Of a stretch of DNA of 64,000 bases, positions 41,594 through 53,128 are shown in pieces (positions within the stretch are counted from its first letter, which is position 1; each line of letters begins with the position of its first letter). Below the pieces are notes generated by a model, which did no database searches, was not told where the DNA came from, and was given only the letters and a program-made list of their open reading frames with translations. The DNA lies in assembly GCA_019918135.1 (NCBI GenBank), contig WBZZ01005875.1:21184-85183 (forward strand), read 5' to 3'. The stretch is from Paulinella micropora. Taxonomy: Eukaryota; Cercozoa; Imbricatea; Euglyphida; Paulinellidae. The position numbers were made by a program, and so were the translations under genes.

Positions 41594-41992
41594 GTAAGTC
41601 GGTTAGTCGGCTGTAGCACCCCGCCCCCCCCCCCCCCCCCCCGGTCCGTCAGTCCGAAAGAAAAGAAAGAACAAACAACAGAGTTCCAGGAGATCTTGAT
41701 AAAAATTACGTCAAAGAATGAGGTAGTTAAAAAAATTCAGTGAAAAGCAAAGATATTTAAATAAATTTTTGAGGTCGATCACTGTCAAGTGGAAAATGCT
41801 CTGGAAAGTAATCATGCTATGAAAATTTGTTGCCGGAGCCAGGAAGTATTATTAATATTATACAGCCTAGGATATTCAAGTGTCAAAGTCAACAATCAAA
41901 TTCACATTTACAATCAGAATTCAAGGCAAATTAGTGCAATTCAACGGTAGCATCAGTGTAATAGTAAGAACCAGGGTAGGTAATAACTTTAG

Positions 41993-42686
41993 CCCTTAAC
42001 CGGGCGATCGCTACATTTGTGGATCATTGCCACAAATGTGGCAGTATTTTTCAAACTAAATAAAGTCATCATTCGAGTCTCAACGTAATAATACTGAAAT
42101 AAGCTTGATATCAATATTTCAAGACATGCTGGAGTCTATTAATATCGATACTACGTCAAGGTACGGAGGTAAAATCTCAAGTTATCGGCCGGAAGTGACT
42201 TAGTTATGAGAGTTGAAGACGTCTCATGTTATCAAAAATAAGTGCCAGTTGAACGCGAGGATCCTAGTCGTTGCCACAAATTTGGTAGTGTTTTTCAAAC
42301 TGAATAAAATCATCATTTCTCAACGTAGTAATACTGAAATAAGTTCAAGTGGATATTAATATTTCAAGACATGCTCTATCGATACGTCAAGGTACGGAGG
42401 TAAAGATTCTTATCGGGAAGTGAATTAGTTATGTTATCAAAAAAATAAAATCGTCGCTCCAGCGCGAGCCAGGATGCACCCACTTAATGGTTGATTAAAA
42501 TGACCTTTGACGTTATTATTGACGAGCGGTTTTTTTTCATAGTTCGCTTAAATATGACAGAAGTAATTCAATGATTACAAACAAAGTACTGCTAATATTG
42601 CCACATTTGTGGCTTAAAACCTTTACTAATCCACAAGATCCACAAATGTGGTTTTAAAGCACAAATGTGGATTGCCCGGTTAAGGG
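41993..42686. mobile_element. piggyBac-like non-autonomous element (MITE)
   Basis: 694 bp with inverted ends CCCTTAACCGGGC (perfect 13 bp, then RATC), flanked on both sides by TTAG. CCY-type ends and a TTAN 4-bp duplication fit the piggyBac group (usual target TTAA). The inside has several CACAAATGTGG palindromes near both ends and an internal duplication (42,020-42,170 against 42,265-42,400). It has no coding capacity. Confidence 0.65.
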
Positions 42687-42745
42687 TTAGAACACCAACC
42701 GTGCCGGACCCTGACTGGTATTAAATTACGACTCTGTCGTAGCCG

Positions 42746-42746
<1 letters not shown>

Positions 42747-42794
<48 letters not shown>
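42747..42794. repeat. Poly-G run (about 48 bases)
   Basis: Uninterrupted G. The length is likely to be unstable in both the genome and the assembly. Confidence 0.9.
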
Positions 42795-43019
42795 CTCAGT
42801 TAGTCATGAAGGCGCTTGGGCTGCTGACAATTCTCACAGCTGTGTTGGAGTGCCCGGTGGCGGGGGCGAAAGAAAGTTACAGAGAACGCGGAGCCGTGGG
42901 AGGTGAGCGTCGAGGCGGAGGCGACGGAGGGGGAAAGGACGGGAGGTGCGGGAGTTTGGGCTGCAGGCTGGACCTAGCACACCAGGCACACACCAGCCAC
43001 AGCAGCGCGGCCAGGAGCT

Positions 43020-43360
43020 AGCTAGCTAAGTGTACATGTCGGCGGATAAAATAGACCAGCAGACAAGCAGACAGACAGAAAGAAAAACAGGCAGCTGAGA
43101 GATAGTCGCAAGCCCCAGGGCAAGCGCGCAGGTGTGCTTGCATGGCCTCGCAGCACAGCCCGGTGAACTGACAACAAGACAGACAAGCACCAACATCAGG
43201 TACATACATGTAGACAACTCTGCAGCCGCATTGCAAACATGCACACAGACGCGCCTACTTTCATGCATGTATATAACACACAAGCAACCCGGCCGCCAGG
43301 ACGACCACACAAACAGCGGACACACGTCCACAGCAGAACCTCAGGCAGGAAAAAAATCAA
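43020..43360. other. Unique host sequence, nothing recognised
   Basis: CAGACAAG/CAGACAGA-type weak repeats at the start, then balanced sequence. No gene is supported. Confidence 0.3.
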
Positions 43361-45940
43361 ACACCCAAATTCTCCCAGGCCCCGGGGGTGGGGTTGGGGT
43401 TGAAATGGTGCCAGGGGAACCGAAAAAAAATCACGACGAGCGAAAAAAAAAAAAAGAATTGCTTGGCCGCTGACCCGGTGATTTTGGCGCGCGAATCGTT
43501 CACTTCGGACTATCTGGCGTGAAAGGAATGTTACCGAATCTTGCGCCAGTGCATTGGGACGGTTGGATTTTTCACGCGCCATCAGCCCCGCTGTTGGTGG
43601 GATTTTTCACGTGCAACCCGCCACCCCGCCTACCTAAGAAAACAAAAAAATCCTCATCGGCCGCCAATTTTTTCCCCTGATATCCAGGGAAGGCCCCGGG
43701 AGAGGGGGGGGGGGGGGGGGGAGGGGCAGAAAACTTTGTTACTTCATTTTTTGTGGAAGGCCGGGGGGGAGGGGGGGGGGGGGGGCAGAAAAAAATTGTT
43801 CCATCATTTTTGGGGAAAGCCCGGGAGGGGGGGAGGGGGGGGTGGGTGGGAATGGTGTCAGGGAAAAAAAAATCACGAGCGAAAAAGAAAATGTCGTTTG
43901 GCCGCTGACCCGGCGATTTTGGCGCGCGCATCGTGCACAAGGGGGGAGAGGGGGAGTTTCGACTTGTTGTTTGGAAAATTTTAATCCCCTTCCCCCACCC
44001 TCCCTGCCTTCCCCAGAAGTCCGGGTGAAAACTTCCTTGGCGGCCGGAATTTTTTTTTTATTTGTACAGGCGGGGTGGCGGGCGGCATGTGAAACTTCCC
44101 GCCAACAGCGGGGATGACAGGTGGCGCGTGAAAAATCCAACCGTCCCCATGCATGCAAGATTCGTTAAAATTCCTTTCACGCCAATTAGTCCGTTTCTTC
44201 TGGGGTGACTAAGGCGAATGGTAGCAGAGAGAAAAAAAAAACCACCACGAGCGCAAGAAATTGTTTGGTCGCTAACCCGTCGAATTCAGCGCCCTATCCT
44301 TGCATAACTATTTCGCGCGAAAGGAATTTTACCGAATCTTGCGTGCGTTGGGTTTTTCAGATACAACAAAAAATTCTCGTCGGCCGCCAAGGAAGTTTTC
44401 CCCCGAAGTTGGGCGAAGGCCGGGGGGAGGGAGGGGGGGGGGGGAGAGAAAAATTTGTTTCCCCGATTTTAGGGGGAAGGCCGTTGGGGGTTGGGGGGGG
44501 GGGGGGGGGGGGGGGCGGAAAAACTCAGACCCCGAATTCTCCCATTTCCCGAGGGGTGGGGGGTAGATGGTGTAAGGGGAAAAAAAATCACGAAGAGCGA
44601 AGAAGAAAATATCGTTTGGCCGCTGACCCGGCGACTTAGGCGAGCTGGTCGTGCGCAACGGACTGTTTGGCGTGAAGGCATTTAACCGAATCTTGCGTGG
44701 ATTGGGATGTTTGAATTTTTCACGCGCCACCTGTCACCCCCGCTGTTGGCGGCAATTTTCACGTGCCACCCGCCACCCCGACCAGAGAAAAAAAAAAATG
44801 TTCGTCCTCGGCCTCCAAATTTTTCTCCTTGATTTTTTGGGGAGGGCCGGGGGGGGGGGGGCAGAAAATTTTGTTATTGATTTTTTGGGGAGGGCCGGGG
44901 GGGGGGGGGGGGCCAGAAAGATTTGTTCCTTGATTTTTGGTGGAGGGCCCGCGGGGGGGGGGGGGGGGGGCAGAAAAATTTGTTCCTTGATTTTTGGAGG
45001 AGGGCCGGGGGGGGGGGGGGATGGTGTCAGGGGAGCGAAAAAGTCGAATTTAGCGCCCTATCCGTGCATAACTATTTCGCGCGAAAGGAATTTTACCGAA
45101 TCTTGCGTGCGTTGGGTTTTTCAGATAGAACAAAACATTCTCGTCGGCCGCCAAGGAAGTTTTCCCCCGAAGTTGGGTGAAGGCCGGGGGGAGGGGGGGA
45201 GGAGGGGGGGGGGGGCCGCAAAAAATTCAGACCCCCAAATTCTCCCATTCCCCGAGGGGGAAAGGGGAGTGGGGGTGGGCGAGATGGTGTCTGGGGGGAA
45301 AAAATCACGAGCGAAAAAGAAAAAAATGTAGTTTGGCCGCTGACCCGGCGATTTTGGCGAGCTGGTCGTACAATGGACTGTTTGGCGTGAAAGGAATTTA
45401 ACGGAATCTTGCATGCATTGGGACGGTTGGATTTTTCATGTGCCACCTGTCACCCCCGCTGTTGGCGGGATTTTTCACAGGCCACCCGCCACCCTGTCCA
45501 TTAAAAAATAAAAAATCGTCCTCGGCCGCCAAAAAATTATTTCCCCGGAAGGCCCCCCCGGGGGGGGGGGGGGAGGGGGGGGGGGGCAGAAAAAAAATGG
45601 TTACTTGATTTTTTGGGGAAGGCCGGGCGGGGGGCGGGGGGGGGGGGGGGGCAGAAAAAATTGTTCCTCGATTTTTTTTTGGGGGGGGGAGGGGCAACAA
45701 AAGAATTTCCCGATCAGATGCCTCCTCCCCCGGGGAACTTCGAGGAGGGAAAAGAAAGAACAAAATCCCACGACGAGCGAAGAAAAATTTCGTGGAACCG
45801 CCGACCCTGCAAATTTACGCGCAAAAAAAGTTTACCGAATCATACGTGAATTAGCAAGGTCGAATTTTTACGTGCCGCTGGCCACCCGCTTCGCTAAAAG
45901 AAAAAATCTGCTGGCCACCCGCTTCTTTTCATCCTGGTCA
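43361..45940. repeat. Cluster of G-run-rich host repeats
   Basis: At least six imperfect copies of a unit of several hundred bp. Shared words are GGCCGCTGACCCGGCGATTT, GTTTGGCGTGAAAGGAATTT, ACCGAATCTTGCGTGC, GGATTTTTCACGTGCCACC and TCGGCCGCCAA, separated by G-runs of 10-20 preceding CAGAAAAATTTGTTCC. Some blocks are repeated almost identically (44,290-44,420 and 45,050-45,180). Long frames across it are low-complexity artefacts. Confidence 0.8.
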
Positions 45941-46031
45941 ATCATTTTCTTTGTCCCATTCCTCCCCCATTCCCTCCCGACTCCTGTCCCCCCCTCGCCC
46001 TTTTTGCTTCCGGCCTGCCCCGCATCTTCTC

Positions 46032-46032
46032 T

Positions 46033-46077
<45 letters not shown>
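46032..46077. repeat. Poly-C run
   Basis: About 45 C in a row, in a C/T-rich stretch. Confidence 0.9.
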
Positions 46078-46078
<1 letters not shown>

Positions 46079-46394
46079 ACCCCGCCCTGTCTTTGTTTTT
46101 TCCCTCTCCCAACCAGTCCATATCACACTCCCCTCGGCAGTCTGATAAAGAGACAGAGATACAAAGAGAGACAGGCGGTGGTGTACCTTCCCTTGGTCAT
46201 CCCAAGCAAAACCCCCTTCATTGCCCCCCCCCCCCCCTCCCTTCTGCCCTCCTTTCTCCTTTCTCTCTTTCAAACAAAAAACAAGAGAGAGAGAGAGAGG
46301 AATGCAAGGGTGAAAACAAGAAAGAAAGAGAGAGAGGGTGAGGTGGTAGGAGAGAGACTGAGTGAATGTGTGTGTGAGGGGGGAAGGAGTAGGA

Positions 46395-46545
46395 AACTAC
46401 AACTACTACTACTACTCTCTAACCCTAATCCAACTGCTACTACTACTCTCTAACCCTAGTCCAACTGGTACTACTATTATCTAACCCTAATCCAACTACT
46501 CCTAGTTACTATCCAACCCTAATCCAACTACTACTACTACTTTCT
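46395..46545. repeat. Minisatellite with CTAACCC words
   Basis: About four units of roughly 36 bp: CTACTACTACTCTCT, AACCCTAATCCAACT. The CTAACCCTAA core matches the common TTAGGG-type telomere word but is interrupted in every unit. Confidence 0.6.
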
Positions 46546-46799
46546 CTCAAACAAAAAGCGAGAGAGAGAGAGAGAGGAATGCAAGGGTGAAAACAAGAAA
46601 GAGAGAGAGTGAAGGGGTTAGGGGAGGAGAGAGAGACTGAGTGAATTTGTGTAGAGAGACTGAGAGAGGGAGGGAGGAGGAGCATCGCGGTCTGGCTGGA
46701 AAACCAGCAACAATCACAAACGTCAATATAAATAACCACCGAGCAAGAACAAAAAACCTGATTATGTAAGATAAATAGTTATGAAATTAAGTATATACA

Positions 46800-46955
46800 T
46801 AATACAAAAATGTATGTATGTAACATACATATGTATGACTTTGTATGTATGTATGATGCATTAGATGCACGTATTGCATGTATGTATTGTGGGTGTATGT
46901 GTGTGTGTGTGTGCGTGGGCGTGAGCGTGTGTTGGTGCTTTTGTGTGTGCGAGCG

Positions 46956-46997
<42 letters not shown>

Positions 46998-47045
46998 GGT
47001 ATTTTTGTGCATGTGTATGTGTGTCTGTCTGTGTGTGAGTACTTG
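46800..47045. repeat. GT/GTAT microsatellite
   Basis: ATGTATGT then a long GT run. It is flanked on the left by TTAAGTATATACATAATA, which also precedes the GT tracts at 48.3 and 50.2 kb. Confidence 0.8.
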
Positions 47046-47560
47046 TGTGTATCTGTACCTATGTAAGTATGGATTTTAATTACATATTGCACCATTACAA
47101 ATTATACTATTGCAAAGAGAAATAAATGCGTTTGAAAGAGAAATCAAAAGCGAAATCAGAAACACAACTGGAGAGAGGGCCATCCTCAAGACACTAACGC
47201 TATTTCCTCTTTCAAAAAACTGCTAAAAACCTATCTGCTCACAAATAATAAATGTTCACCATAATCAACATAGTTATAGATCGATCTGATGTTCTTTTCT
47301 ACATGTACATCTTCTCATTTCTCATATTTACAAGTTTCTTATAGTCTTGTCTACATGTACATCTTCTGATTTCTCATTACAAGTTTAAGTTACGACCACG
47401 GTTAATAGTGTTAATTTACACAGCAGTATTTTGTTTTAGTTGTCTTGCCTATAATAATCAACGTTGTTCTAAGTAAACAATCTAAAGAAGTCACAGTGAA
47501 ATAAAGTATATAGGAAATTCAGAAAGTTCTATTTGAGAACATACTCCCCGCCAGCCACCA
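47046..47560 (+). repeat. LINE 3'-tail-related dispersed repeat, copy 2
   Basis: Near 47,170-47,260 the plus strand encodes a fragment HPQDTNAISSFKKLLKTYLL, typical of the extreme C terminus of APE-type LINE reverse transcriptases. It is followed by untranslated sequence shared with 40.4 and 49.5 kb (CATTACAAGTTT, TTGTTCTAAGTAAA). Confidence 0.6.
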
Positions 47561-47840
47561 GATCCGACCTAACCTGGTAACCGGCTAATGAATCAGCCGC
47601 CAAATCAAAAAAATCTCAGCCATAAAAATCTCAGTCATATCTCTGCACCTTCAAAGTTGTTCCCAACAACTCAGTTTGTACATCCCAACTCCCCGAGAAG
47701 CATCATGGACAAATATAGATCAAACGCTGCATGTCTTATTGTTGTTTCTTTTCTGTGTATTTACGGTTTGGGCACGAGGGGTCGGTGTATGTACACGAGA
47801 GCACAAGGGAATGCTATGGCACTAAGATTTGCCTAAGTAG
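47561..47840. other. Host sequence, nothing certain
   Basis: A frame at 47,703-47,836 begins MDKYRSNAACLIVVSFLCIYG, which looks like a signal peptide, but it runs into a GA microsatellite. Not called as a gene. Confidence 0.2.
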
Positions 47841-47842
47841 AA

Positions 47843-47844
<2 letters not shown>

Positions 47845-47889
<45 letters not shown>
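47845..47889. repeat. GA microsatellite
   Basis: Perfect GA repeat followed by AGAAGAAGGA. Confidence 0.85.
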
Positions 47890-47891
<2 letters not shown>

Positions 47892-48299
47892 AGAAGGATT
47901 TATGCTATTTGGTCAAGCTTTGACACCCAAGAAACAGATTAATCAGATTATACAGTGTTAACTGTCTGGCGTCAAACTGTTGAGTACGGATTCGTTACAT
48001 GTGCACTGTGGCCGAAAACACGGAGCCAAACGAGTTCAGCTACAGCTCAGCACCACAAAAAAGAAACATGACATTCAAAAAAAAGTGAACTTCTTTATAT
48101 TTTTTTGCAACGAAGTAGGCAGCAGGTGTGTTGGGAGAGAAAGTGAGAGGGAGAGAGGGAGGGGGCTCACGGTAAGGTCAGAAAATATACCTGGGCATCG
48201 CGCCCAGCTGTAAAACCAACAACAGTCACAACTCTCAATATAGCTACGACAGAGCAAGCCAAAAAAACCTAAGCACACAAGAGAAATACTGTATACAAT

Positions 48300-49047
48300 T
48301 AAGTATATGCATAACAATAACACCAGAATGTATGTCTTGCATGCATGTCTTGCATACATGTCTTGCAGTATGTCTTGTATGTATGTATGTAGTGAGAGAG
48401 AGAGAGAGAGTGTGTGTGTGTGTGTTTGTTTTGTGTCTGTGTGTGCGTGAATGTGTGTTTGTGTTTGTGCGTGTATGTAAGTATGTATGCATTATGTGTG
48501 TATGTCTATTATGCATACATACACATGTATGTATGTATTGTGTGTCTGTATGCGTGTATGGGCGAGGGTGTGCGTGTATGTGTGCATATGTGTGTGTCTT
48601 TGTGTACGTCTGTGTATGTGTGTGTAGCGCGTGTGGGCATGTATGTTCGTGTGTTTGTGTTGGTGTTCGTATCATGGTGTGTGTGCGTGTGCGGGCGCGC
48701 GCTTTTGTGTGTGTGTGTTTGTGTTTGTGTTTGTGTATGTTTGTATGTATGTATTATGTGTGTTGGTGTGTATGTGTGTCTGTGTGCGTGAGCGTGAGTG
48801 TGTGCGTGTGTGTGATGGTGTGTTTCCTCGTGTTTGTCTTTGTGTGTATGTATGTATGTATGTATGTATTATGTGTATTGGTGTGTATGTGTCTGTGTGC
48901 GTGAGCGTGAGTGTGTGTGTGTCATGGTGTTTCCTCGTGTTTGTCTTTGTGTGTATGTATGTATGTATGTATTATGTATGTGTTTGGTGTGTTTGTGTTT
49001 ATGTATTTGAATGTCTGTTCGTGTTATGTGCCTGTTTATGTGTGTAG

Positions 49048-49082
<35 letters not shown>

Positions 49083-49135
49083 GGTGGGTGGGTGGGTGGG
49101 TGTGGGCGTGCGTTGGTGTGTTGGTGTTTGTATTA
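48300..49135. repeat. Long GT/GTAT-rich region
   Basis: Imperfect GT, GTAT and TGTGTTTG repeats with two near-identical stretches of about 125 bp (48,790-48,870 and 48,905-48,975). All frames here are repeat artefacts. Confidence 0.85.
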
Positions 49136-49560
49136 ACGCTCCAAGTAGTTTACATTTTCCTTTGGTAGGTTGCAAGGTGCCAGACCAGTGCCCACCAGGG
49201 ATCCCAGCAACCCCAACGATCATTCGTTTGGCTCCGTGTTTTCGGTCACGGGGGATGAGAAAGAAAGCGAGAGAGAGAGAGAGAGAGAGAGAGTAAAAGG
49301 CTGCGGAGACTGTGTGCATGTGTGTGTTGTGTTGGTATTTGTTTGCATGTGTAAGTATGTACTATTATGTGTGTCAGTCTGTGTGTGTGTGTGACTTGTG
49401 TGTGTGTGTGTGTGTGTGTGTGTGGGCATGTGTGTGTTGTGTTGGTATTTGTGTGCATGTGTACGTATGTACTATTATGTGTCTCAGTCTGTGTGTATGT
49501 GTATACCTATGTAAATATGGAGCTTTAATAACATATTTTACTATTGCGAAGTGAATACGT
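49136..49560. repeat. Dispersed repeat block with GA and GT tracts
   Basis: Holds the CCCACCAGGGATCCCAGCAA block, a GA run at 49,268-49,295 and two copies of a GTGTGTTGTGTTGGTATTTG unit of about 115 bp (49,320-49,395 and 49,432-49,500). Confidence 0.6.
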
Positions 49561-50160
49561 TTGAGAAATCAAAAGCGAAATTAGAAGGACAGGAGAGAGA
49601 GCCATACTCAAGACACTAACGCTATTTCCTCTTTCAAAACACTGCTAAACACATATCTGCTCACAACTAATGTACGTTCATATTTACACCATATTCAATA
49701 TAAATAGGTCCGATCTCATATTCTACGTACTATGTACATCTGATTTCTCATTACAAGTTTCTGAATTTCTGATTTCTTATATTTCACCGCGACTTCGTCA
49801 GACTTGTTTACTTAGAACAACCTTGATTGCTCTAGGCAAGAACAACTAAAACAAAATACTTCTCTATTAGTATTAAACTTGTAATGAGAAATCAGAAGGT
49901 CCACATGTAGACAAGATTATAAGAAGCAGGTTTTTTGCTTCCTGAGGGAAGAAATTTTCCCCGCCCGCCAGCGAGGCCAGCCAGGCCAGCCACCAGGTCT
50001 GACCTTGAGCACCCGGATACTCAGCCAAAAATTGCCCAAAAAAAAATTTCCATTCACCTTTCTGCACCTTTCCAGAAGTATTTATGGTATTGTTGCTTTG
50101 TAGGCCTCGTCTAACCCACAAGAGTCACTAGGATTCTTATTCTTCCACCCCAAAGTTCTC
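49561..50160 (+). repeat. LINE 3'-tail-related dispersed repeat, copy 3
   Basis: Repeats the CTCAAGACACTAACGCTATT and CTCTTTCAAAACACTGCTAAA words of copy 2, then CATTACAAGTTTCTGA and AACAACCTTGATTGCTCTAGG. No open frame. Confidence 0.55.
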
Positions 50161-50239
50161 GCCAGCACTCATCATATACATACAAAAGAAATACTGTATG
50201 GAATTAAGTATAGACATAACATAACAATAACACCAGAAT

Positions 50240-50524
50240 GTACGTCTTGCATGTATGTCTTGTATGTATGTATGTAGTGCGTGAGTGTGTATCTGCGTAT
50301 TTGGTGTTTGTGTCTGTGTGTGCGTGAGTGTGTGTTTGTGTTTGTGTTTGTGTGTATGTATGTATGTACATACATATGTCATATGCATGTATGTGTTCAT
50401 ACATGTATGTTATGTATGTCATGTATGTACATATGTATGTAGTTTGTGTGTATATGTCTGTGTGGGGGCGAGGGTGTGCGTCTATGTGTGTATGTGTGTG
50501 TGTTTGTGTATGTGTGTGTTGATC

Positions 50525-50555
<31 letters not shown>

Positions 50556-50588
50556 AAGCATGTATGTATGCATGTATGTATGTGTATG

Positions 50589-50626
<38 letters not shown>

Positions 50627-50815
50627 GGCGCGAGTGTGTGTGTTTGTGTGTGTTTATGTGTGCATGTATGTATTATGTTTGTATGTATGTATTCTGTATG
50701 TTTGTATGTGTGTGAGTCTGTGTGTGAGCGTGAGTGTGTGCATGTGCGTTTGGTATCTTTCTTTGTGTTTGTCTTTGTGTGTGTGTGTGTATATGTATTA
50801 TGTGTGTTCGGTCGT
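50240..50815. repeat. GT/GTAT-rich region at the broken end of the LINE
   Basis: GT and ATGT repeats directly next to the truncated endonuclease frame. On the minus strand the frame passes from real endonuclease sequence into His/Thr repeats at about 50,830. Confidence 0.8.
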
Positions 50816-50824
50816 AGGATTGTG

Positions 50825-51308
50825 AGAGTGGTCTTTTGTAGATATGGAATATGGTGTGGATTGGATTATTTTTATGTTCTGTGCTGTGTATCTGCATGAT
50901 TACGCAAGAGGCTTTTGAGATTTTAGATTCAGAGATTGTGATGTGCATATCGTTTTTATAGTAGACCGACACATCTGTGGTATGATAGGATGTGTATGTT
51001 GGGATTGGGAAGTGAGTGTGTGGTGTACCTGGTGTTATTTTGGATTCCGTAAGTGATATAATGTCTGGGATGAAGTGAGTGCAGTCAGGGTTGGATAGAT
51101 GGTTAAGTAGGGTTTGGTGGCTTCCTGTTATACCACGGATATTTGTATGATATATAGAGAAGTGTTTGTTTACCTTGGGGGGAAGAGATGTGAGGTGTGG
51201 GTGTATGATTTGTGCTGGTGGGTGTGATGGTGTATTGTTGCAATTGGGTTGAGTCTGTTCTGGTAGGTGTTCCAGGGGTAGGGGGTTGGGCTGTAATAAG
51301 GAGCTCAT
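50825..51308 (-). pseudogene. LINE ORF2, APE endonuclease part (truncated)
   Basis: About 160 meaningful residues of an apurinic-type endonuclease at the start of a LINE ORF2: HFSIYHTNIRGITGSHQTL (N of the first motif), PDIISLTESKITPGTP (catalytic Glu in TES), a YYKNDMHITISESK strand and IFHIYKRPLS. The reverse transcriptase is missing because the frame runs into GT/CA microsatellite. It lies just downstream of ORF1 on the same strand. APE LINEs of the CR1/L2/Jockey kind have this layout. Confidence 0.7.
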
Positions 51309-51311
51309 GGC

Positions 51312-52459
51312 TTACTGCGGTGCCTTACTGGCAGGGAACGTCGAACTGGAACTAGACATGGTTGCATTTCCTGACCTGTTGGTCCTTGGGGAGGCAGATG
51401 AGTGGTCTGACTCACAGTTCTTGAAGTGGTTCTTCAAGTACCGAATATGAGTCAAGCGTTGGATCTTAAATCTGTTCTCACTCTCTCGTGGGCGTAGATA
51501 TATCTCACCATCTGTGGTCCACACTGCTGCCACGAAATTTGGGTAGTCCTTCATGAGTTGCTTTGTGTGGTCAAGGAGTTTGCGTGTTTCGGTGACAAGC
51601 TCTCTTTACACATGATGTGGTAATCTTTACCCGTGTAATTCTGCAAGCGCGGCGTGATTTGCGAGATTTGCTTGTGCTGGGGATGCGAAGATTTATCGTA
51701 TCGGACGAAATTTTTCTTCAGCTGATTACTTGCAAACCGTACTTTTATCGCAGGCGTGGTTTTTGCTGTTTCCGGGTTGTACATCTTTGCTGCATGGTCC
51801 GAGATCATTCTTTTGCAAAGTAATATGTCACCATCCTTACAGTCCATACCGTTCGCTTTCATTAAAGCTGTTACTATTTTCTGAGTTTGTTTTTGAGTTT
51901 CTTTGGAATCATATGGAATTCCGGTGATTATCGCGGTGTCCAAAGATTCGTTGTTTGGGAGTACTACCGGCGGTTCTTCCCTTTTATGTAACGGGAAACT
52001 TTCATGCAAATTGCTGTTTGCGAGATTCAAGGGTTGTTTCCAGCTGCCTTGAAGTGTGTTGTTGTTGTTGCTGTGTGATGAGGATGCACTGGAAGATTGC
52101 ATGGACTGGGGTCTGCTCATGTGTGAGGTGGTGCTGTTGTTGGAGGAAAACCTGTTTCGATCTCGTTCCTCTTTGAGTTCTCTCGTTAGGCTTTCAACTT
52201 TTGCCTCACATTGCAGCAGCTTCATGGTCATGTCATGCATTTTTTTCAGCATTTCATCCATTTTTTCTTCCATCGTTTTTGGCGCGTTTCCGTTGCTGTC
52301 TTGTTTTTCAGTTTCCTCGGTTGTTTTGCTGAGTTTTCCGAATTTTTTTTCGGTGGATTCAATTCGAGCATGTTTCGCTGGTATGTTGTTGTTGTTGGGA
52401 TTGTCTGAGGTGTTTGCTCTTGATGGTGTTGATGGTTTTGCTCTCTTCTGGGAGGACAT
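51312..52459 (-). pseudogene. LINE ORF1 (coiled coil and RNA-binding type), one frameshift
   Basis: Starts MSSQKRAKPSTPSRANTSDN at 52,459. A coiled coil (about residues 60-105, EEKMDEMLKKMHDMTMKLLQ) and a Ser/Asn-rich linker are followed by an RRM-like region (SLDTAIITGIPYDSKETQ, DGDILLCKRMISDHAAK, IKVRFASNQLKKNFVRYDK). One frameshift near 51,575 leads into the C-terminal part (MKDYPNFVAAVWTTDGEIYL, FKIQRLTHIRYLKNHF). This is the usual ORF1 plan of APE LINEs that bind their own RNA. Confidence 0.7.
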
Positions 52460-52483
52460 GATGCTTCTTGAATAATTTCCCGT

Positions 52484-52522
52484 GAACTACTACTTCTACT
52501 ACTACTACTACTACTACTACTA

Positions 52523-52588
<66 letters not shown>
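52484..52588. repeat. ACT/TAC microsatellite
   Basis: Nearly perfect ACT repeat just before the LINE 5' end. Confidence 0.9.
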
Positions 52589-52684
52589 CTTTGGAATTTC
52601 AATGGTGGTGATGCCTCGTACGGCATCTTGCTCCAATCACTATTTGTTTCTACCAAGAAAAACAAACAAGATTTTCACAAGGTC

Positions 52685-52735
52685 GGTTGTCGTCGTCGTT
52701 GTTGTTTGTTGTTGGTTGTTGGTTGTTGTTGTTGG

Positions 52736-52769
<34 letters not shown>

Positions 52770-52920
52770 GTTTTTGTTGTTGTTGTTGTTGGTGTTGTTG
52801 GTGTTGTTGTTGTTGTTGTTGTTGTTTGTTGTTGTTTGTTGTTGTTTGTTGTCGTTGTTGTTGTTGTTGTTGTTGTTGTTGTCGAGTTGTTGTTGCTGTT
52901 GTTGTTGCTGTTGTTGTTGC

Positions 52921-52972
<52 letters not shown>

Positions 52973-52975
52973 GAG
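52685..52975. repeat. TTG/GTT microsatellite
   Basis: About 290 bp of GTT repeats with rare changes. Poly-Gln, poly-Cys, poly-Val and poly-Leu frames across it are artefacts. Confidence 0.9.
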
Positions 52976-53059
52976 TTGGCAATTGCTGCTACTGCCGCTG
53001 CTGCTGCTATTGCTGCTGCTTCTGTTCCTGCACTAGCAGCATCTGCTGCTACTTACCAG

Positions 53060-53125
53060 TACTCCTAACTGCCTACCTACTTGCCAGCCTACCTATACCT
53101 ACCTATCTGCCTACCTACCTACGTC
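53060..53125. repeat. CCTA tetranucleotide repeat
   Basis: TACC/CTAC repeats, as at 53.44-53.53 and 53.77-53.99 kb and in the spacer at 16.2 kb. Confidence 0.75.
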
Positions 53126-53128
53126 TCA

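Noticed and set aside
42806-42902. Frame starting MKALGLLTILTAVLECPVAG followed by a GGTGAGC splice-donor-like site
   Set aside because: Looks like a signal peptide but lies between a poly-G run and low-complexity sequence with no downstream exon; too weak to call.
40190-50830. Many long Cys/Val, His/Thr and Thr/His frames
   Set aside because: They are translations of GT/CA microsatellites in different frames.
52482-53068. Poly-Gln, poly-Cys, poly-Leu and poly-Thr frames
   Set aside because: Artefacts of ACT and TTG microsatellites.
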